Origin: CAZHJK01 sp964533275 | GTDB lineage: Bacteria > Bacillota > Clostridia > Eubacteriales > Garciellaceae | Reading direction: 5' to 3' | Length of the DNA stretch: 57,650 nt | Assembly (NCBI GenBank): GCA_964533275.1 | Contig: CAZHJK010000017.1 | Coordinates: 1 to 57,650 of the forward strand | Shown here: piece by piece, positions 16,918 through 26,552 of the stretch | Position numbering within the stretch: position 1 is the first letter of the stretch | How the letters are laid out: every line of letters starts with the position of its first letter | Notes under the pieces: generated by a model | Database searches by the model: none | What the model was told of the DNA's origin: nothing | Seen by the model: only the letters and a program-made list of their open reading frames with translations | Made by a program: the position numbers and the translations under genes

Positions 16918-18336
16918 ATGAAGGTTCTAATAGTAGGAGCTGGGAAATTAGGCTATAGACTTGCTCAGCAAATGTTATTAAGTGATATAGAAGTAACTAT
17001 TATGGATACTAATTCTAAGATATTAGATAGAGTTAATAATCAACTTGATGTTTTAACTATAAATGCAAATGGGGTTCAGATAGATGTATTAAAAAATTTA
17101 AATATTGGGTTATATGATTTAACTATAGCAGTGACCAGCAATGATGAAACAAATATTGTTATTAGTTCCATAACTAAAAAGCTAGGATGTAAAAAAACCA
17201 TTGCTAGAATAAGAAATCCTGAATATGTTGAAGCAATACCTTTTATAAAAAAAGAAATGAATATCGACCATATCGTTAATCCTGAGCTTGCAATTGCAAC
17301 TGAAATTTCAAGATATATATTAAAAAAATATGCATTTTATTCTAGTGATTTTGTAAAAGGAAAGGTTTCAATGATTGATTTAAATGTTAATAATATTCCT
17401 GGATTTATTGGCAAAAAAATTCATGAATTAGAAGATCTAGATGATTTATTAATAACAGCCATTTCTAAAAATGGCAATTTAATAATTCCTCATGGTGGAA
17501 GTATCCTAGAAAAAGATGATATCTTATATTTAATTGGTACTAGAGCAGGCATAAAAAGAATAGCTGATAAATCCCAAGTAGTTAAGAATAAATCTAAAAA
17601 TAAAAAGCATATAGAGAAAGTTTTTATTCTTGGTGGTGGGAAAATAGGCTATTATTTAGCTAAAAAACTATTAAAAGAAGGAATTCGTGTTAAAATAGTA
17701 GAACAAAGCACAGAAAGATGTAAGTATTTATCAGAAAAACTAGATAAGGCTTTAATTATTTGTGGAGATGGCTCGGATATTAATATTCTTGAGGAAGAAG
17801 AGATAGATACTATGGATGCATTTGTAGGTGTTACTGGTTTTGATGAAGAAAACCTGTTGATGTCCCTTCTGGCAAAAAAATCAGGGGTAAAAGAAGTTAT
17901 TTCTAAAGTAAGTAGGTCTAATTATGTTGGTATTATTGAAAAATTAGGGGTAGATGTAGCCCTTAATCCAATAAATATTACTGTTAGCAATATTTTAAAA
18001 TTTATAAGAGGTGGAAAAGTTATTTCAGTTTCTCTATTATTGGGAAATCAAGCAGAGGTGTTAGAAATGGTTGCCTCTGAAGATCTTTCTATTATTGGTA
18101 AGCCTATTGAAAAAATTGGATTACCTAAGGGAATAATAATAGGAGCTATTGGTCATAATGGAAAAGCTATCATACCTGATGGGAAATCTATTATACATCC
18201 AAATGATAGACTTGTAATATTTTGTTTAAGCTCAGAAATTCATGCTTTAGATCCATTTTTTAAAGGCAATAAAGGAGGGCTACTTAATGAATTATCCAAT
18301 TTTAATAAAGGTATTAGGAATTTTATTAACAATTGA
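16918..18336 (+). CDS. trkA: Trk potassium uptake regulator TrkA
   Basis: This peripheral NAD(H)-binding subunit gates the TrkH channel. It has two tandem RCK units: Rossmann motif VGAGKLGYRLAQ near residue 5, then a TrkA_C domain, and a second Rossmann motif LGGGKIGYYLAKKL near residue 240, again followed by a TrkA_C domain. Its 472 residues fit the two-unit type of E. coli TrkA. Its last 50 nt overlap the start of trkH, so the two are probably translationally coupled. AAGGAGGAATAATA precedes the ATG. Confidence 0.93.
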   Translation: MKVLIVGAGKLGYRLAQQMLLSDIEVTIMDTNSKILDRVNNQLDVLTINANGVQIDVLKNLNIGLYDLTIAVTSNDETNIVISSITKKLGCKKTIARIRNPEYVEAIPFIKKEMNIDHIVNPELAIATEISRYILKKYAFYSSDFVKGKVSMIDLNVNNIPGFIGKKIHELEDLDDLLITAISKNGNLIIPHGGSILEKDDILYLIGTRAGIKRIADKSQVVKNKSKNKKHIEKVFILGGGKIGYYLAKKLLKEGIRVKIVEQSTERCKYLSEKLDKALIICGDGSDINILEEEEIDTMDAFVGVTGFDEENLLMSLLAKKSGVKEVISKVSRSNYVGIIEKLGVDVALNPINITVSNILKFIRGGKVISVSLLLGNQAEVLEMVASEDLSIIGKPIEKIGLPKGIIIGAIGHNGKAIIPDGKSIIHPNDRLVIFCLSSEIHALDPFFKGNKGGLLNELSNFNKGIRNFINN

Positions 18337-19723
18337 AGCCCTTGGGATGGTTCCATCACTATTGATTAGTATATATTATAGTAGTAATGATGTATTTGCG
18401 TTTTTAATTTCAATTGCTATAAACCTTATTGTAGGATTTACTATGTTTAGAATTCCTGTGAAAAAAAAGGATATTAAGATTAAAGAAGCCTTAAGTATAG
18501 TATCTATTGGCTGGGTATTAATTTCAATTTTCGGAGCAGTTCCCTTAGTAATATCAGGTAGTGTTCCATCCTTTGTCGATGCTATATTTGAAATGGTATC
18601 TGGGTTTACGACAACAGGTGCTACAATAATTAATGATATTGAGGTACTTCCCCGTGGCATTTTATTTTGGAGATCCTTTAGTCATTGGATTGGCGGTATG
18701 GGAATACTTGTATTTACTGTTGCTATATTACCAGCTTTAGGTGTTGGAAGTTATCAGATATTTAAGGCAGAAAGTCCTGGACCTATTGCAGATAGAATTG
18801 TACCTCGTATTAAGGATACAGCAAAAATTTTATATATATTTTATATTAGTTTAACAATATTAGAAATTATACTTCTTAAATTTGGAGGAATGGGCTTATA
18901 CGAATCCATTGTACATACATTTGGAACCGTGGGAACTGGTGGTTTTTCAACTCGAAACGGAAGCATCGGTGCCTTTAATAGTTCATATATTACTATAGTT
19001 ATTTCTATATTCATGATTTTATCAGGAATAAGTTTCTCCCTTTACTATCAATTGTCTAAAGGGAATTGGAGAGAAGTTTTTAAAGATGAAGAATTAAGAT
19101 TATTTCTTTCAATTATTGGTATATGTGTTCTAGTAATTACTTTTAATATAGGAGGGAATCTTGGAAGATCTTTGAAAGATGCTTTATTTCAAGTTACATC
19201 TATTATAAGCACAACAGGTTATGGTACTGTTGATTTTAACGAATGGCCTACACTCAGTAAGGCTATACTTTTTATGTTGATGTTTATAGGTGGATGTGCA
19301 GGATCTACTGGTGGAGGTATAAAAAATATAAGGATATTGGTATTATTAAAGCTTATTAAAAGGGAAATTTCTAAAATATTTCATCCAAGAGCCGTTATTC
19401 ATGTAAAGGTCAATGAAAGAGTACTATCCTCAGATGTCCTTGCAAGTATAATGAGCTTTTTTGCACTATATATTTTTATTTTTATAATAGGAACAATTAT
19501 TATTTCTTTAGAAGGTATTGGTTTAGTAAGTTCATCCAGTGCGGTAGCAGCTTCGATAGGGAATATTGGGCCGGGCTTTGATTTTGTTGGACCAACAAAT
19601 ACATTTAGCCAATTTAGTCAATTAAGCAAGTTGTTTTTATCCTTCTTAATGCTCTTTGGACGACTTGAACTATTTACAATGCTTATATTATTTAGCCCTA
19701 AATTCTGGAAGGATGAAATTTAG
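18287..19723 (+). CDS. trkH: Trk potassium uptake channel TrkH
   Basis: This membrane subunit of the Trk system has four repeated M-P-M units with glycine-containing filter loops: SGFTTTGATI, FGTVGTGGFST, ISTTGYGTVD and IGNIGPGFD. The first ten or so residues enter the first of about ten membrane helices. The 50-nt overlap with trkA looks real: GGAGG (18274-18278) lies 8 nt before the ATG, and the first membrane helix starts from there. It is paired by order with the two-unit TrkA. Confidence 0.93.
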   Translation: MNYPILIKVLGILLTIEALGMVPSLLISIYYSSNDVFAFLISIAINLIVGFTMFRIPVKKKDIKIKEALSIVSIGWVLISIFGAVPLVISGSVPSFVDAIFEMVSGFTTTGATIINDIEVLPRGILFWRSFSHWIGGMGILVFTVAILPALGVGSYQIFKAESPGPIADRIVPRIKDTAKILYIFYISLTILEIILLKFGGMGLYESIVHTFGTVGTGGFSTRNGSIGAFNSSYITIVISIFMILSGISFSLYYQLSKGNWREVFKDEELRLFLSIIGICVLVITFNIGGNLGRSLKDALFQVTSIISTTGYGTVDFNEWPTLSKAILFMLMFIGGCAGSTGGGIKNIRILVLLKLIKREISKIFHPRAVIHVKVNERVLSSDVLASIMSFFALYIFIFIIGTIIISLEGIGLVSSSSAVAASIGNIGPGFDFVGPTNTFSQFSQLSKLFLSFLMLFGRLELFTMLILFSPKFWKDEI

Positions 19724-19784
19724 AAGAAAAAATAAAATAGAATAAACTAATAATAGTTTAAGTTATAATCTAGGTGATTTTATT

Positions 19785-21155
19785 ATGTCAACAGACAAAG
19801 AATATTTAAATAAGTTAAAAAAAGATAGGATAGAACCTGCACAAGTTTTAGTAGCTGGGTTTATGATCATAATATTGATTGGTACATTTTTATTAAATTT
19901 ACCTATGGCTAGTAAAAGCAGTAATAGTATTGGACTATTAAATGCCTTTTTCACCTCTACTTCTGCAGTATGTGTTACAGGATTAGCTGTTGTAGATACA
20001 ATTTCCCATTGGTCCAGTTTTGGTCATACTGTTATTTTTATATTAATTCAAATAGGGAGTTTGGGGTTTATGTCTATGACAACCTTGTTTTTTTTATTTA
20101 GCGGGAAAAGAATAACCCTAAGGGAAAGAGTTATATTACAATCCTTTATTAATTACAATAAATTATCAGGGGTAGTAAAGTTTATAAAGTATTTATTAAT
20201 ATACACTATTATAGCCCAAGGAATAGGAACTATTCTTTTAACCTTTCGCTTCATTCCTATATATGGTCTTTCTAAGGGCTTAGGATTAAGCGCATTTTAT
20301 GCTAATTCTGCGTTTAGTAACTCAGGCTTTGATTTTATTGGTGATTTTCCAAGTCTAATGCCCTTTACAAGTGATTTAATAATAAACATTACCACAATGT
20401 TTTTAATTATAATAGGGGGATTAGGTTTCTCTGTTATACTAGATATACAAGAACATAAGACTAGGTTCTATAGATTAAGTAGTCATTCAAAATTAGTATT
20501 GACTATGACCATAGGATTAATTTTTTTAGGTGCATTAGTGTTATTTGTTTTAGAGCATAATAACCCAGAAACATTAGGAGAACTTTCTTTTCAAGGGAAG
20601 GTTATAAGTTCTTTTTTCCAATCAGTTGCACCAAGAACAGCTGGGTTTTATACTATTGACATTAATTTAATGACCACTGCTTCAAAATTTTTCATTATAG
20701 TGCTTATGTTTATAGGTGGCTCTCCTGGATCAACTGCTGCGGGTATAAAAACAGCTACAATTGGAATTTTATTTGCAGCAGTAATATCAGTGCTGCGTGG
20801 TGAAAAAGACACTGAACTATTTAAAAGAAGAATTCCTGAAGTTATCATTAAAAAAGCACTAGTCGTTGTTTTAATGGCTATTTTTATAGTAATCACAATA
20901 ACAATGATTCTAACAACCACAGAAAAAGCAGCATTTATGGAGATATTATTTGAAGTTGTATCAGCCTTTGGAACAGTTGGACTATCTTTAGGGATTACAT
21001 CTGAATTGTCAACAATTGGGAAAGTAGCAATTATATTCACAATGTTTATAGGTAGGCTCGGACCACTGACCATTGGATTTGCAATCTCTAGAAAACAATT
21101 ACAAAATGATAAAAAACATTTTAGATACCCTAAGGATAATATAATGGTTGGTTAG
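19785..21155 (+). CDS. ktrB: KtrB/TrkH-family potassium channel subunit
   Basis: This is a second K+ channel subunit of the same superfamily, of KtrB length (456 residues). The four filter loops are SAVCVTGLAVVD, SAFSNSGFDFIG, VAPRTAGFYTID and VSAFGTVGLSLG, each with one central glycine. The N terminus is cytoplasmic and charged (about 20 residues) before the first membrane helix. A single-unit TrkA/KtrA gene follows 15 nt later, which is the Ktr arrangement. Ktr systems are often sodium-linked. The start is ATG at 19785, behind an AGGTGAT site. Confidence 0.9.
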   Translation: MSTDKEYLNKLKKDRIEPAQVLVAGFMIIILIGTFLLNLPMASKSSNSIGLLNAFFTSTSAVCVTGLAVVDTISHWSSFGHTVIFILIQIGSLGFMSMTTLFFLFSGKRITLRERVILQSFINYNKLSGVVKFIKYLLIYTIIAQGIGTILLTFRFIPIYGLSKGLGLSAFYANSAFSNSGFDFIGDFPSLMPFTSDLIINITTMFLIIIGGLGFSVILDIQEHKTRFYRLSSHSKLVLTMTIGLIFLGALVLFVLEHNNPETLGELSFQGKVISSFFQSVAPRTAGFYTIDINLMTTASKFFIIVLMFIGGSPGSTAAGIKTATIGILFAAVISVLRGEKDTELFKRRIPEVIIKKALVVVLMAIFIVITITMILTTTEKAAFMEILFEVVSAFGTVGLSLGITSELSTIGKVAIIFTMFIGRLGPLTIGFAISRKQLQNDKKHFRYPKDNIMVG

Positions 21156-21170
21156 AAAGGGGAAGTTTAT

Positions 21171-21824
21171 ATGAAACAATTTGCAGTAATTGGAATGGGA
21201 AGGTTTGGAACTAGTGTAGCAACAACATTACATGAAATGGGTAATGATGTACTTGTAATAGATATGAATGAAGAGAGAATAGAAGATATTATAGATAAGG
21301 TTACCTATGGAGTACAAGCAGATGCAACAGATGAAAAAGCTATGAAAGATGTTGGACTAAGAAATGTTGATGTTGTGGTTATTGCTATTGCTTCTAATAT
21401 ACAGGCGAGCATTTTGGCTACTTTAAATGCTAAGGAGCTTGGGGTTAAGCATGTATATGCTAAGGCAAAAAATGAACAACATAGAAAAGTTTTATATAAA
21501 ATTGGTGCGGATAGGGTTTTTTCTCCTGAAAAAGAAATGGGAAGAAAGGTAGCCCAAATTCTAGTATCAGATAATATTTTTGAGATAATGGAATTAGACA
21601 CAAATCATAGCATAATTGAAATAAGAGTTCTTAAAAAATGGGTGAATAAAAGCCTTGCAGAGATTGATTTTAGAGCTAAATTCGGAATAAATATTCTAGC
21701 TATAAAAAGGGGTGAAGAATTAAATGTATCACCCTTTGCCGAAGATGTCTTACATAAGGATGATATTTTACTAATTATAGGAGATAATGCTGCCATTAAA
21801 AAACTTAAGCTAAATGAAGAATAA
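21171..21824 (+). CDS. ktrA: KtrA-like cytosolic potassium channel regulator
   Basis: This single RCK unit has 217 residues. The Rossmann motif is AVIGMGRFGTSVA near residue 4, an acidic residue ends the second strand (VIDMNEERIEDI), and a TrkA_C domain lies at about 135-217. Members form an octameric ring under KtrB and bind nucleotides, in many species also cyclic di-AMP through the C domain; whether this one does is unknown. It lies 15 nt after ktrB, behind AAAGGGGAAG. Confidence 0.9.
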   Translation: MKQFAVIGMGRFGTSVATTLHEMGNDVLVIDMNEERIEDIIDKVTYGVQADATDEKAMKDVGLRNVDVVVIAIASNIQASILATLNAKELGVKHVYAKAKNEQHRKVLYKIGADRVFSPEKEMGRKVAQILVSDNIFEIMELDTNHSIIEIRVLKKWVNKSLAEIDFRAKFGINILAIKRGEELNVSPFAEDVLHKDDILLIIGDNAAIKKLKLNEE

Positions 21825-21837
21825 AGAGGTATATATT

Positions 21838-22632
21838 ATGGAAATTAAAATTACAAGTAATCAAAACTCTCATTATAAAGAGTGGAAAAAACTTCATCTT
21901 AAGAAATACCGAAATATTAGTAATTTGTTTATGATTGAAGGTGTAAAAACTATAAATGAAGCAATAATTTGGGGAAGCATTTTTAATGCTATTTTATATA
22001 GTGGTAAGTTATTTAATGTAAATGGAGGTAGTGAATTATATAAAAATATAGAGCAAAAAGATATTCTCTTATATGAATTAGAACATTCATTATTAAGAGA
22101 TTTAAGTGATACAGAAAATTCCCAAGGAATTATTGGAATTATTGAACACCCGAAACACAATATTAATTATTTATTGGAAAGTAAAGAATCTTCAATTATA
22201 ATTTTAGAGGAAATTCAAGATCCAGGTAATTTAGGAACCATTATACGCACTGCAGATGCAGCTGGTTTAGATGGGATTATTCTTAGTAAGGGTTGTGTAG
22301 ATGTTTATAATGAAAAGGTAATTAGATCCACTATGGGATCTATATTTCATCTACCTATTATTCGTGATATTACACTGAATGAGGTAATTCCTAAGCTTAT
22401 AGAAAAAGATTATCAAATTATAGGTACTGATTTAAATACAAAGTGCTTTTATCATGAGTTAAAATACTTAAAAAAGAAAGCATTAATTATTGGCAATGAG
22501 TCAAATGGGATATCGAAGTCTACTTCAGATTTATGTAGTGCTTTAGTAAAGATACCTATTAAAGGCAATGCTGAATCTTTAAATGCTGCTATAGCAGCAG
22601 GTATTTTAATGTATAGAATGCAAGGTATATAA
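21838..22632 (+). CDS. SpoU/TrmH-family RNA 2'-O-methyltransferase
   Basis: This knotted SPOUT methyltransferase uses S-adenosylmethionine to methylate ribose in tRNA or rRNA. The three family motifs are present: DPGNLGTIIRTADAAG, then ALIIGNESNGIS, and finally IPIKGNAESLNAAIAAGI. An N-terminal substrate-binding domain of about 90 residues, beginning with SNQNSHYKEWKKL, precedes them, as in RlmB-like and TsnR-like proteins. This gene commonly lies just upstream of pheST in Firmicutes. The frame opens at 21814, but AGAGGT at 21825-21830 points to the ATG at 21838, after the ktrA stop. Confidence 0.9.
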   Translation: MEIKITSNQNSHYKEWKKLHLKKYRNISNLFMIEGVKTINEAIIWGSIFNAILYSGKLFNVNGGSELYKNIEQKDILLYELEHSLLRDLSDTENSQGIIGIIEHPKHNINYLLESKESSIIILEEIQDPGNLGTIIRTADAAGLDGIILSKGCVDVYNEKVIRSTMGSIFHLPIIRDITLNEVIPKLIEKDYQIIGTDLNTKCFYHELKYLKKKALIIGNESNGISKSTSDLCSALVKIPIKGNAESLNAAIAAGILMYRMQGI

Positions 22633-22642
22633 TAAGTTTAAG

Positions 22643-22672
22643 TTGTCAAGACTGGCTTATATATGATATAAT
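22643..22672 (+). promoter_or_regulatory. Sigma-A-type promoter for the pheST leader
   Basis: TTGTCA (22643-22648) and TATAAT (22667-22672) are separated by 18 nt, directly before the T-box leader. Confidence 0.75.
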
Positions 22673-22700
22673 TTTCAAAAATAGTATAACTTATAAAAAA

Positions 22701-22938
22701 ACTATGATGGGGAAAAGTAAACTAAGGTATTCTATTAGAGAAGAAATGTCCTAGGCTGAAAACATTTCTTAGAAAAGATTAGTCGAAGTTCACCCCTGAG
22801 TTATAGATTAGAAATGTGTAAAAACTTAGTATAATCTATCGGTTGGATTCCGTTATATAAATAAGAGGTTTATCTAAAATGATAGACTATTAGGGTGGTA
22901 CCGCGAACAAACTTCGTCCCTTTGGGAGGGGTTTTTTT
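22701..22938 (+). promoter_or_regulatory. T-box leader, phenylalanine-specific
   Basis: The leader controls pheST by binding uncharged tRNA-Phe. The candidate specifier TTC (Phe) is at 22789-22791 in the context GAAG-TTC-A, parallel to the Thr leader. The T-box sequence GGGTGGTACCGCG is at about 22889-22902. The terminator CGTCCC...GGGAGGGG with a T-run lies at about 22914-22937. Confidence 0.92.
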
Positions 22939-22977
22939 ATTTTTTGTTTTATTAATGATTGGGAAGGAGTGTTAACT

Positions 22978-24000
22978 TTGAAAAGACAATTGGAAGAAAT
23001 TAGGGAGATTGCTGAGAAAGAATTAGTTCAAGTAGAAAACATGAATCAACTTGAAGAGTTTAGGGTAAGATTATTAGGTAAAAAGGGATTATTAACTCAA
23101 GTTTTAAGGGGAATGGGTAAGTTATCAAAGGAGGAACGACCTGAAATTGGTAAGCTGGCAAATGAAGTAAGAAGCGAAGTGGAAAGAAGGTTAGATGAAC
23201 AAAAGGATTTATTAAAGACAAAGGAAAATAATATTAGATTAGATAAGGAAAGAATAGATGTTACATTGCCAGGTAAGAAAAAAAGGATAGGTAATAGGCA
23301 TCCTCTTACTCTAGTATTAGATGAAATCAAAGAGATATTTTTAGGTATGGGATTTTCATCTGTTGAAGGACCAGAGGTTGAACTATCATATTATAATTTT
23401 GATGCTTTAAATGTTCCTGAAAATCATCCAGCAAGAGATTTACAGGATACATTTTACTTTAATGAGGATTTGGTGCTTCGTACTCAGACCTCGCCAATGC
23501 AAGTGCGTACAATGGAAAATAATAAACCGCCTATTAGAGTCATAGTTCCTGGAAGAGTTTATCGCTGTGATGAAATTGATGCAACACACTCACCGGTATT
23601 TCATCAAATAGAAGGGTTGATTGTAGATAAAAATATTACCATGGGTGATTTAAAAGGGTCTTTAGATATATTTGCTAAGAGACTTTTTGGTGAGAATACA
23701 AAAACAAGATTTAGACCCCACCAATTTTATTTTACAGAGCCTAGCGCTGAAATGGATGTCTCGTGTTTTGCTTGTGGAGGAGAAGGATGCAGGGTATGTG
23801 GAGATGAAGGTTGGATTGAAATACTAGGTTGTGGAATGGTACATCCAAATGTTTTAAAAAACTGTAGTATAGATCCAAAAGTCTATAGTGGATTTGCTTT
23901 TGGTATGGGGTTAGATAGAATAACAATGATTAAGTATGATATAGATGATTTAAGATTATTATTTGAAAATGATCTAAGATTCTTAAAGCAATTTAAATAG
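22978..24000 (+). CDS. pheS: Phenylalanyl-tRNA synthetase alpha subunit
   Basis: This is the catalytic subunit of the (alpha-beta)2 enzyme. An N-terminal coiled coil (about residues 1-85) binds tRNA. The class II core contains motif 2 (GRVYRCDEIDATHSPVFHQ) and motif 3 (FGMGLDRITM). A four-cysteine segment CFACGGEGCRVCG is common in bacterial PheS. The start is most likely TTG 22978: AAGGAG (22964-22969) overlaps the upstream GTG at 22969 but lies 8 nt before the TTG. Confidence 0.95.
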   Translation: MKRQLEEIREIAEKELVQVENMNQLEEFRVRLLGKKGLLTQVLRGMGKLSKEERPEIGKLANEVRSEVERRLDEQKDLLKTKENNIRLDKERIDVTLPGKKKRIGNRHPLTLVLDEIKEIFLGMGFSSVEGPEVELSYYNFDALNVPENHPARDLQDTFYFNEDLVLRTQTSPMQVRTMENNKPPIRVIVPGRVYRCDEIDATHSPVFHQIEGLIVDKNITMGDLKGSLDIFAKRLFGENTKTRFRPHQFYFTEPSAEMDVSCFACGGEGCRVCGDEGWIEILGCGMVHPNVLKNCSIDPKVYSGFAFGMGLDRITMIKYDIDDLRLLFENDLRFLKQFK

Positions 24001-24012
24001 GGAGGTTATAGT

Positions 24013-26400
24013 ATGTTAGCATCTTATAAATGGCTAAATGATTATGTTGAAATCGACATTTCCCCAAAGGAATTAGCAGATAAAATGACTATGTCAGGAA
24101 CAAAGGTAGAGAAAATTGAAGAATTGGGGAAGGAAATTAGTAAAGTAGTAGTAGGAAAAATACTAGAAATAAACCAACATCCTAATGCAGACCGTTTAGT
24201 GGTAACAAAAGTAGATGTAGGTAGTGAAATAATACAAATCGTGACCGGTGCAAAAAACATTTCTGAAGGGGATTATATACCAGTGGCCTTGGTGGGTTCA
24301 ACTTTACCTGGAGGCGTAAATATAGGAAAAAGTAAATTAAGAGGTATAGAATCCCATGGGATGATGTGTTCAGCTCAGGAACTATCCTTAGATATAGAAT
24401 CTTTACCTCATGAACAGGTTGTGGGTATATATATACTAAAAGAAAAATATCCATTGGGAATGGATGTTAAGGAAATATTTGGATTAGATGAGGTAGTTAT
24501 AGAATTTGAATTAACCTATAATAGACCTGATTGTCTTTCAATAATTGGTTTAGCCAGAGAAGTTTCTGCAACTTTAAACAAACCTCTTATTTTACCTGAA
24601 ATTATTATAGATAAAGAAGTAGATAATATAAAGGATTTTACCAAGATAGATGTTTTAGAACCTGAATATTGTACTCGTTTTATTGCAAAAATTATTAAAG
24701 ATGTAAAAATCGGTCAATCTCCAAAATGGATGCAAGAACGATTAGCAAAAGTAGGAGTACGCTCAATTAATAATATAGTGGATGTAACTAATTATGTAAT
24801 GATGGAGATGGGGCAACCACTACATGCTTATGATTATAATAAATTAGCAGAAAATAGAATTATTGTTCGTAAAGCATATGAAGGAGAGAAGCTGGTAACC
24901 TTAGATGATGTTGAAAGGACATTAGATTCTTCAATGCTAGTTATAGCAGATGCCAAAAATCCATTAGGGATTGCTGGAGTTATGGGTGGTGGCAATTCAG
25001 AAGTAGATGAAAACACTAATATTATATTATTAGAGGCTGCAAATTTTGATAGTAATAGTGTTAGGCAGACAGCTAAAAAACTAGGATTAAGAACAGAGGC
25101 ATCAAGTAGATATGAAAAGGGAGTAGATTTAAATTTACAAGAATTAGCAATGAAGCGTGCAGCACAATTATTAGAAGAAATTAATGCTGGAACAATTGTG
25201 GAGAATCATATTGATATTTATAATAAACCTTTAGAATCTCAATATATTACAATTGATCCAAAATGGGTTAATAAATTTATTGGAATTGATATTTCCGCAG
25301 AACAAATGGCCGATTATCTTGAGCGTTTAGATATGGAGGTTGAAATTGGGGATCAATTTGAGATTAAGGTTCCTACCTTTAGGCAGGATTTAAAATTACC
25401 TGAGGATATTGCTGAGGAGATTGCTAGGCTGTATGGGTATGATAAGATACCATCCACATTAATGTCAGGTATTACAGTTCAAGGCAAGAGAACCTATAAA
25501 CAAAAGTTAGAAGATAGGGTTAAAGATCTAATGGTTGCCCAGGGAGGAAATGAAATATGCACAAATTCTTTTACCTCTGCTCAATTCTTAGATAGATTAA
25601 ATGTCTCGTCAGATGATGATATGAAAAAAACATTAATGCTTATAAATCCCTTAGGTGAAGAAAATAGCATGATGCGTACAACTTTAGTAGATAATATGAT
25701 GCAGGTTATTAACCATAATATAAATCACAACATAGAGGAAGCATTCTTTTTTGAAATAGCAAAAACATATCATCCAATAGAATTGCCAATAAAGAATTTA
25801 CCTAATGAGAAAAATACTTTATGTGTTGGAATATATGGAGATGTTGATTTCTTTAATATTAAGGGAATTATTGAAAATTTATTAGAGGAATGTGGGATAT
25901 CAAAATATGAGTTTCAAAAGTTTAATTCTTCAACCTTCCATCCTGGTCGTACAGCTCAGGTGATGGTTCAAGATAAGGTTCTGGGAATATTAGGAGAGAT
26001 ACATCCAGATGTAACAGAAAACTATGATGTCTCACAACGAGTTTATATTGGAGAATTTGATTTCGATTTAATATGTAAAAAAGGTGATTTAGAAAAAAGA
26101 TATAAGGAGCTACCTAAATATCCAGCTGTGATAAGAGATATAGCCCTTCAATTGAAGGAAGGTATTCCTGCAAGAGAAGTAGAAAAAATTATAGAAGCCC
26201 AAGGTAGTGATATAATTGAATCCTATTCCTTATTTGATGTATATCAAGGAGAGCAAATACCTAAGGGATATAAGAGCTTGGCCTATTCTATTGTGTATCG
26301 TAGACAGGATGGGACATTAACAGATAAAGAGGTTGGTAGAGTTCATAATAAGATAGTAAAGGATTTACAATATAAATTAGACGCAAATTTAAGAGAATAA
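24013..26400 (+). CDS. pheT: Phenylalanyl-tRNA synthetase beta subunit
   Basis: At 795 residues the protein has the full domain order: the EMAP-like tRNA-binding domain (about 40-155), B3/B4 domain with the editing site (about 210-385), B5 domain (about 400-475, with PEDIAEEIARLYGYDKIP), a catalytic-like core, and a C-terminal anticodon-binding FDX-ACB domain (about 700-795, starting KYPAVIRDIAL). It is coupled to pheS by a 12-nt gap with GGAGG. Confidence 0.97.
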   Translation: MLASYKWLNDYVEIDISPKELADKMTMSGTKVEKIEELGKEISKVVVGKILEINQHPNADRLVVTKVDVGSEIIQIVTGAKNISEGDYIPVALVGSTLPGGVNIGKSKLRGIESHGMMCSAQELSLDIESLPHEQVVGIYILKEKYPLGMDVKEIFGLDEVVIEFELTYNRPDCLSIIGLAREVSATLNKPLILPEIIIDKEVDNIKDFTKIDVLEPEYCTRFIAKIIKDVKIGQSPKWMQERLAKVGVRSINNIVDVTNYVMMEMGQPLHAYDYNKLAENRIIVRKAYEGEKLVTLDDVERTLDSSMLVIADAKNPLGIAGVMGGGNSEVDENTNIILLEAANFDSNSVRQTAKKLGLRTEASSRYEKGVDLNLQELAMKRAAQLLEEINAGTIVENHIDIYNKPLESQYITIDPKWVNKFIGIDISAEQMADYLERLDMEVEIGDQFEIKVPTFRQDLKLPEDIAEEIARLYGYDKIPSTLMSGITVQGKRTYKQKLEDRVKDLMVAQGGNEICTNSFTSAQFLDRLNVSSDDDMKKTLMLINPLGEENSMMRTTLVDNMMQVINHNINHNIEEAFFFEIAKTYHPIELPIKNLPNEKNTLCVGIYGDVDFFNIKGIIENLLEECGISKYEFQKFNSSTFHPGRTAQVMVQDKVLGILGEIHPDVTENYDVSQRVYIGEFDFDLICKKGDLEKRYKELPKYPAVIRDIALQLKEGIPAREVEKIIEAQGSDIIESYSLFDVYQGEQIPKGYKSLAYSIVYRRQDGTLTDKEVGRVHNKIVKDLQYKLDANLRE

Positions 26401-26416
26401 TAAGAGTTTAAATTTT

Positions 26417-26456
26417 AGGATGTTAAATTAATTAACATCCTTAATTAATTTTCCCT
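26417..26456 (+). terminator. Terminator after pheT
   Basis: AGGATGTTAA (26417-26426) pairs with TTAACATCCT (26432-26441), loop ATTAA, followed by an imperfect T-rich stretch. It ends the pheST operon. Confidence 0.7.
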
Positions 26457-26468
26457 TAATATCTTTTA

Positions 26469-26477
26469 TGATATAAT
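26469..26477 (+). promoter_or_regulatory. Extended -10 promoter for zapA
   Basis: TGA directly precedes TATAAT (26472-26477), which makes an extended -10 element about 75 nt before the zapA start. No clear -35 element is seen. Confidence 0.5.
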
Positions 26478-26552
26478 TGTTTTCAAAGAAGGAGTTCAAA
26501 AATATTTGGAGAATATTACTTAATAAACACGCAGTAAAAGGAGCGAAAACCC

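Noticed and set aside
18376..18660. A 94-codon minus-strand frame inside trkH
   Set aside because: Antisense shadow of a conserved membrane protein.
20648..21073. A 141-codon open frame on the minus strand inside the KtrB-like gene
   Set aside because: It is antisense to a clearly recognised channel gene and its low-complexity Ile/Ser/Val-rich product resembles no family; a shadow frame.
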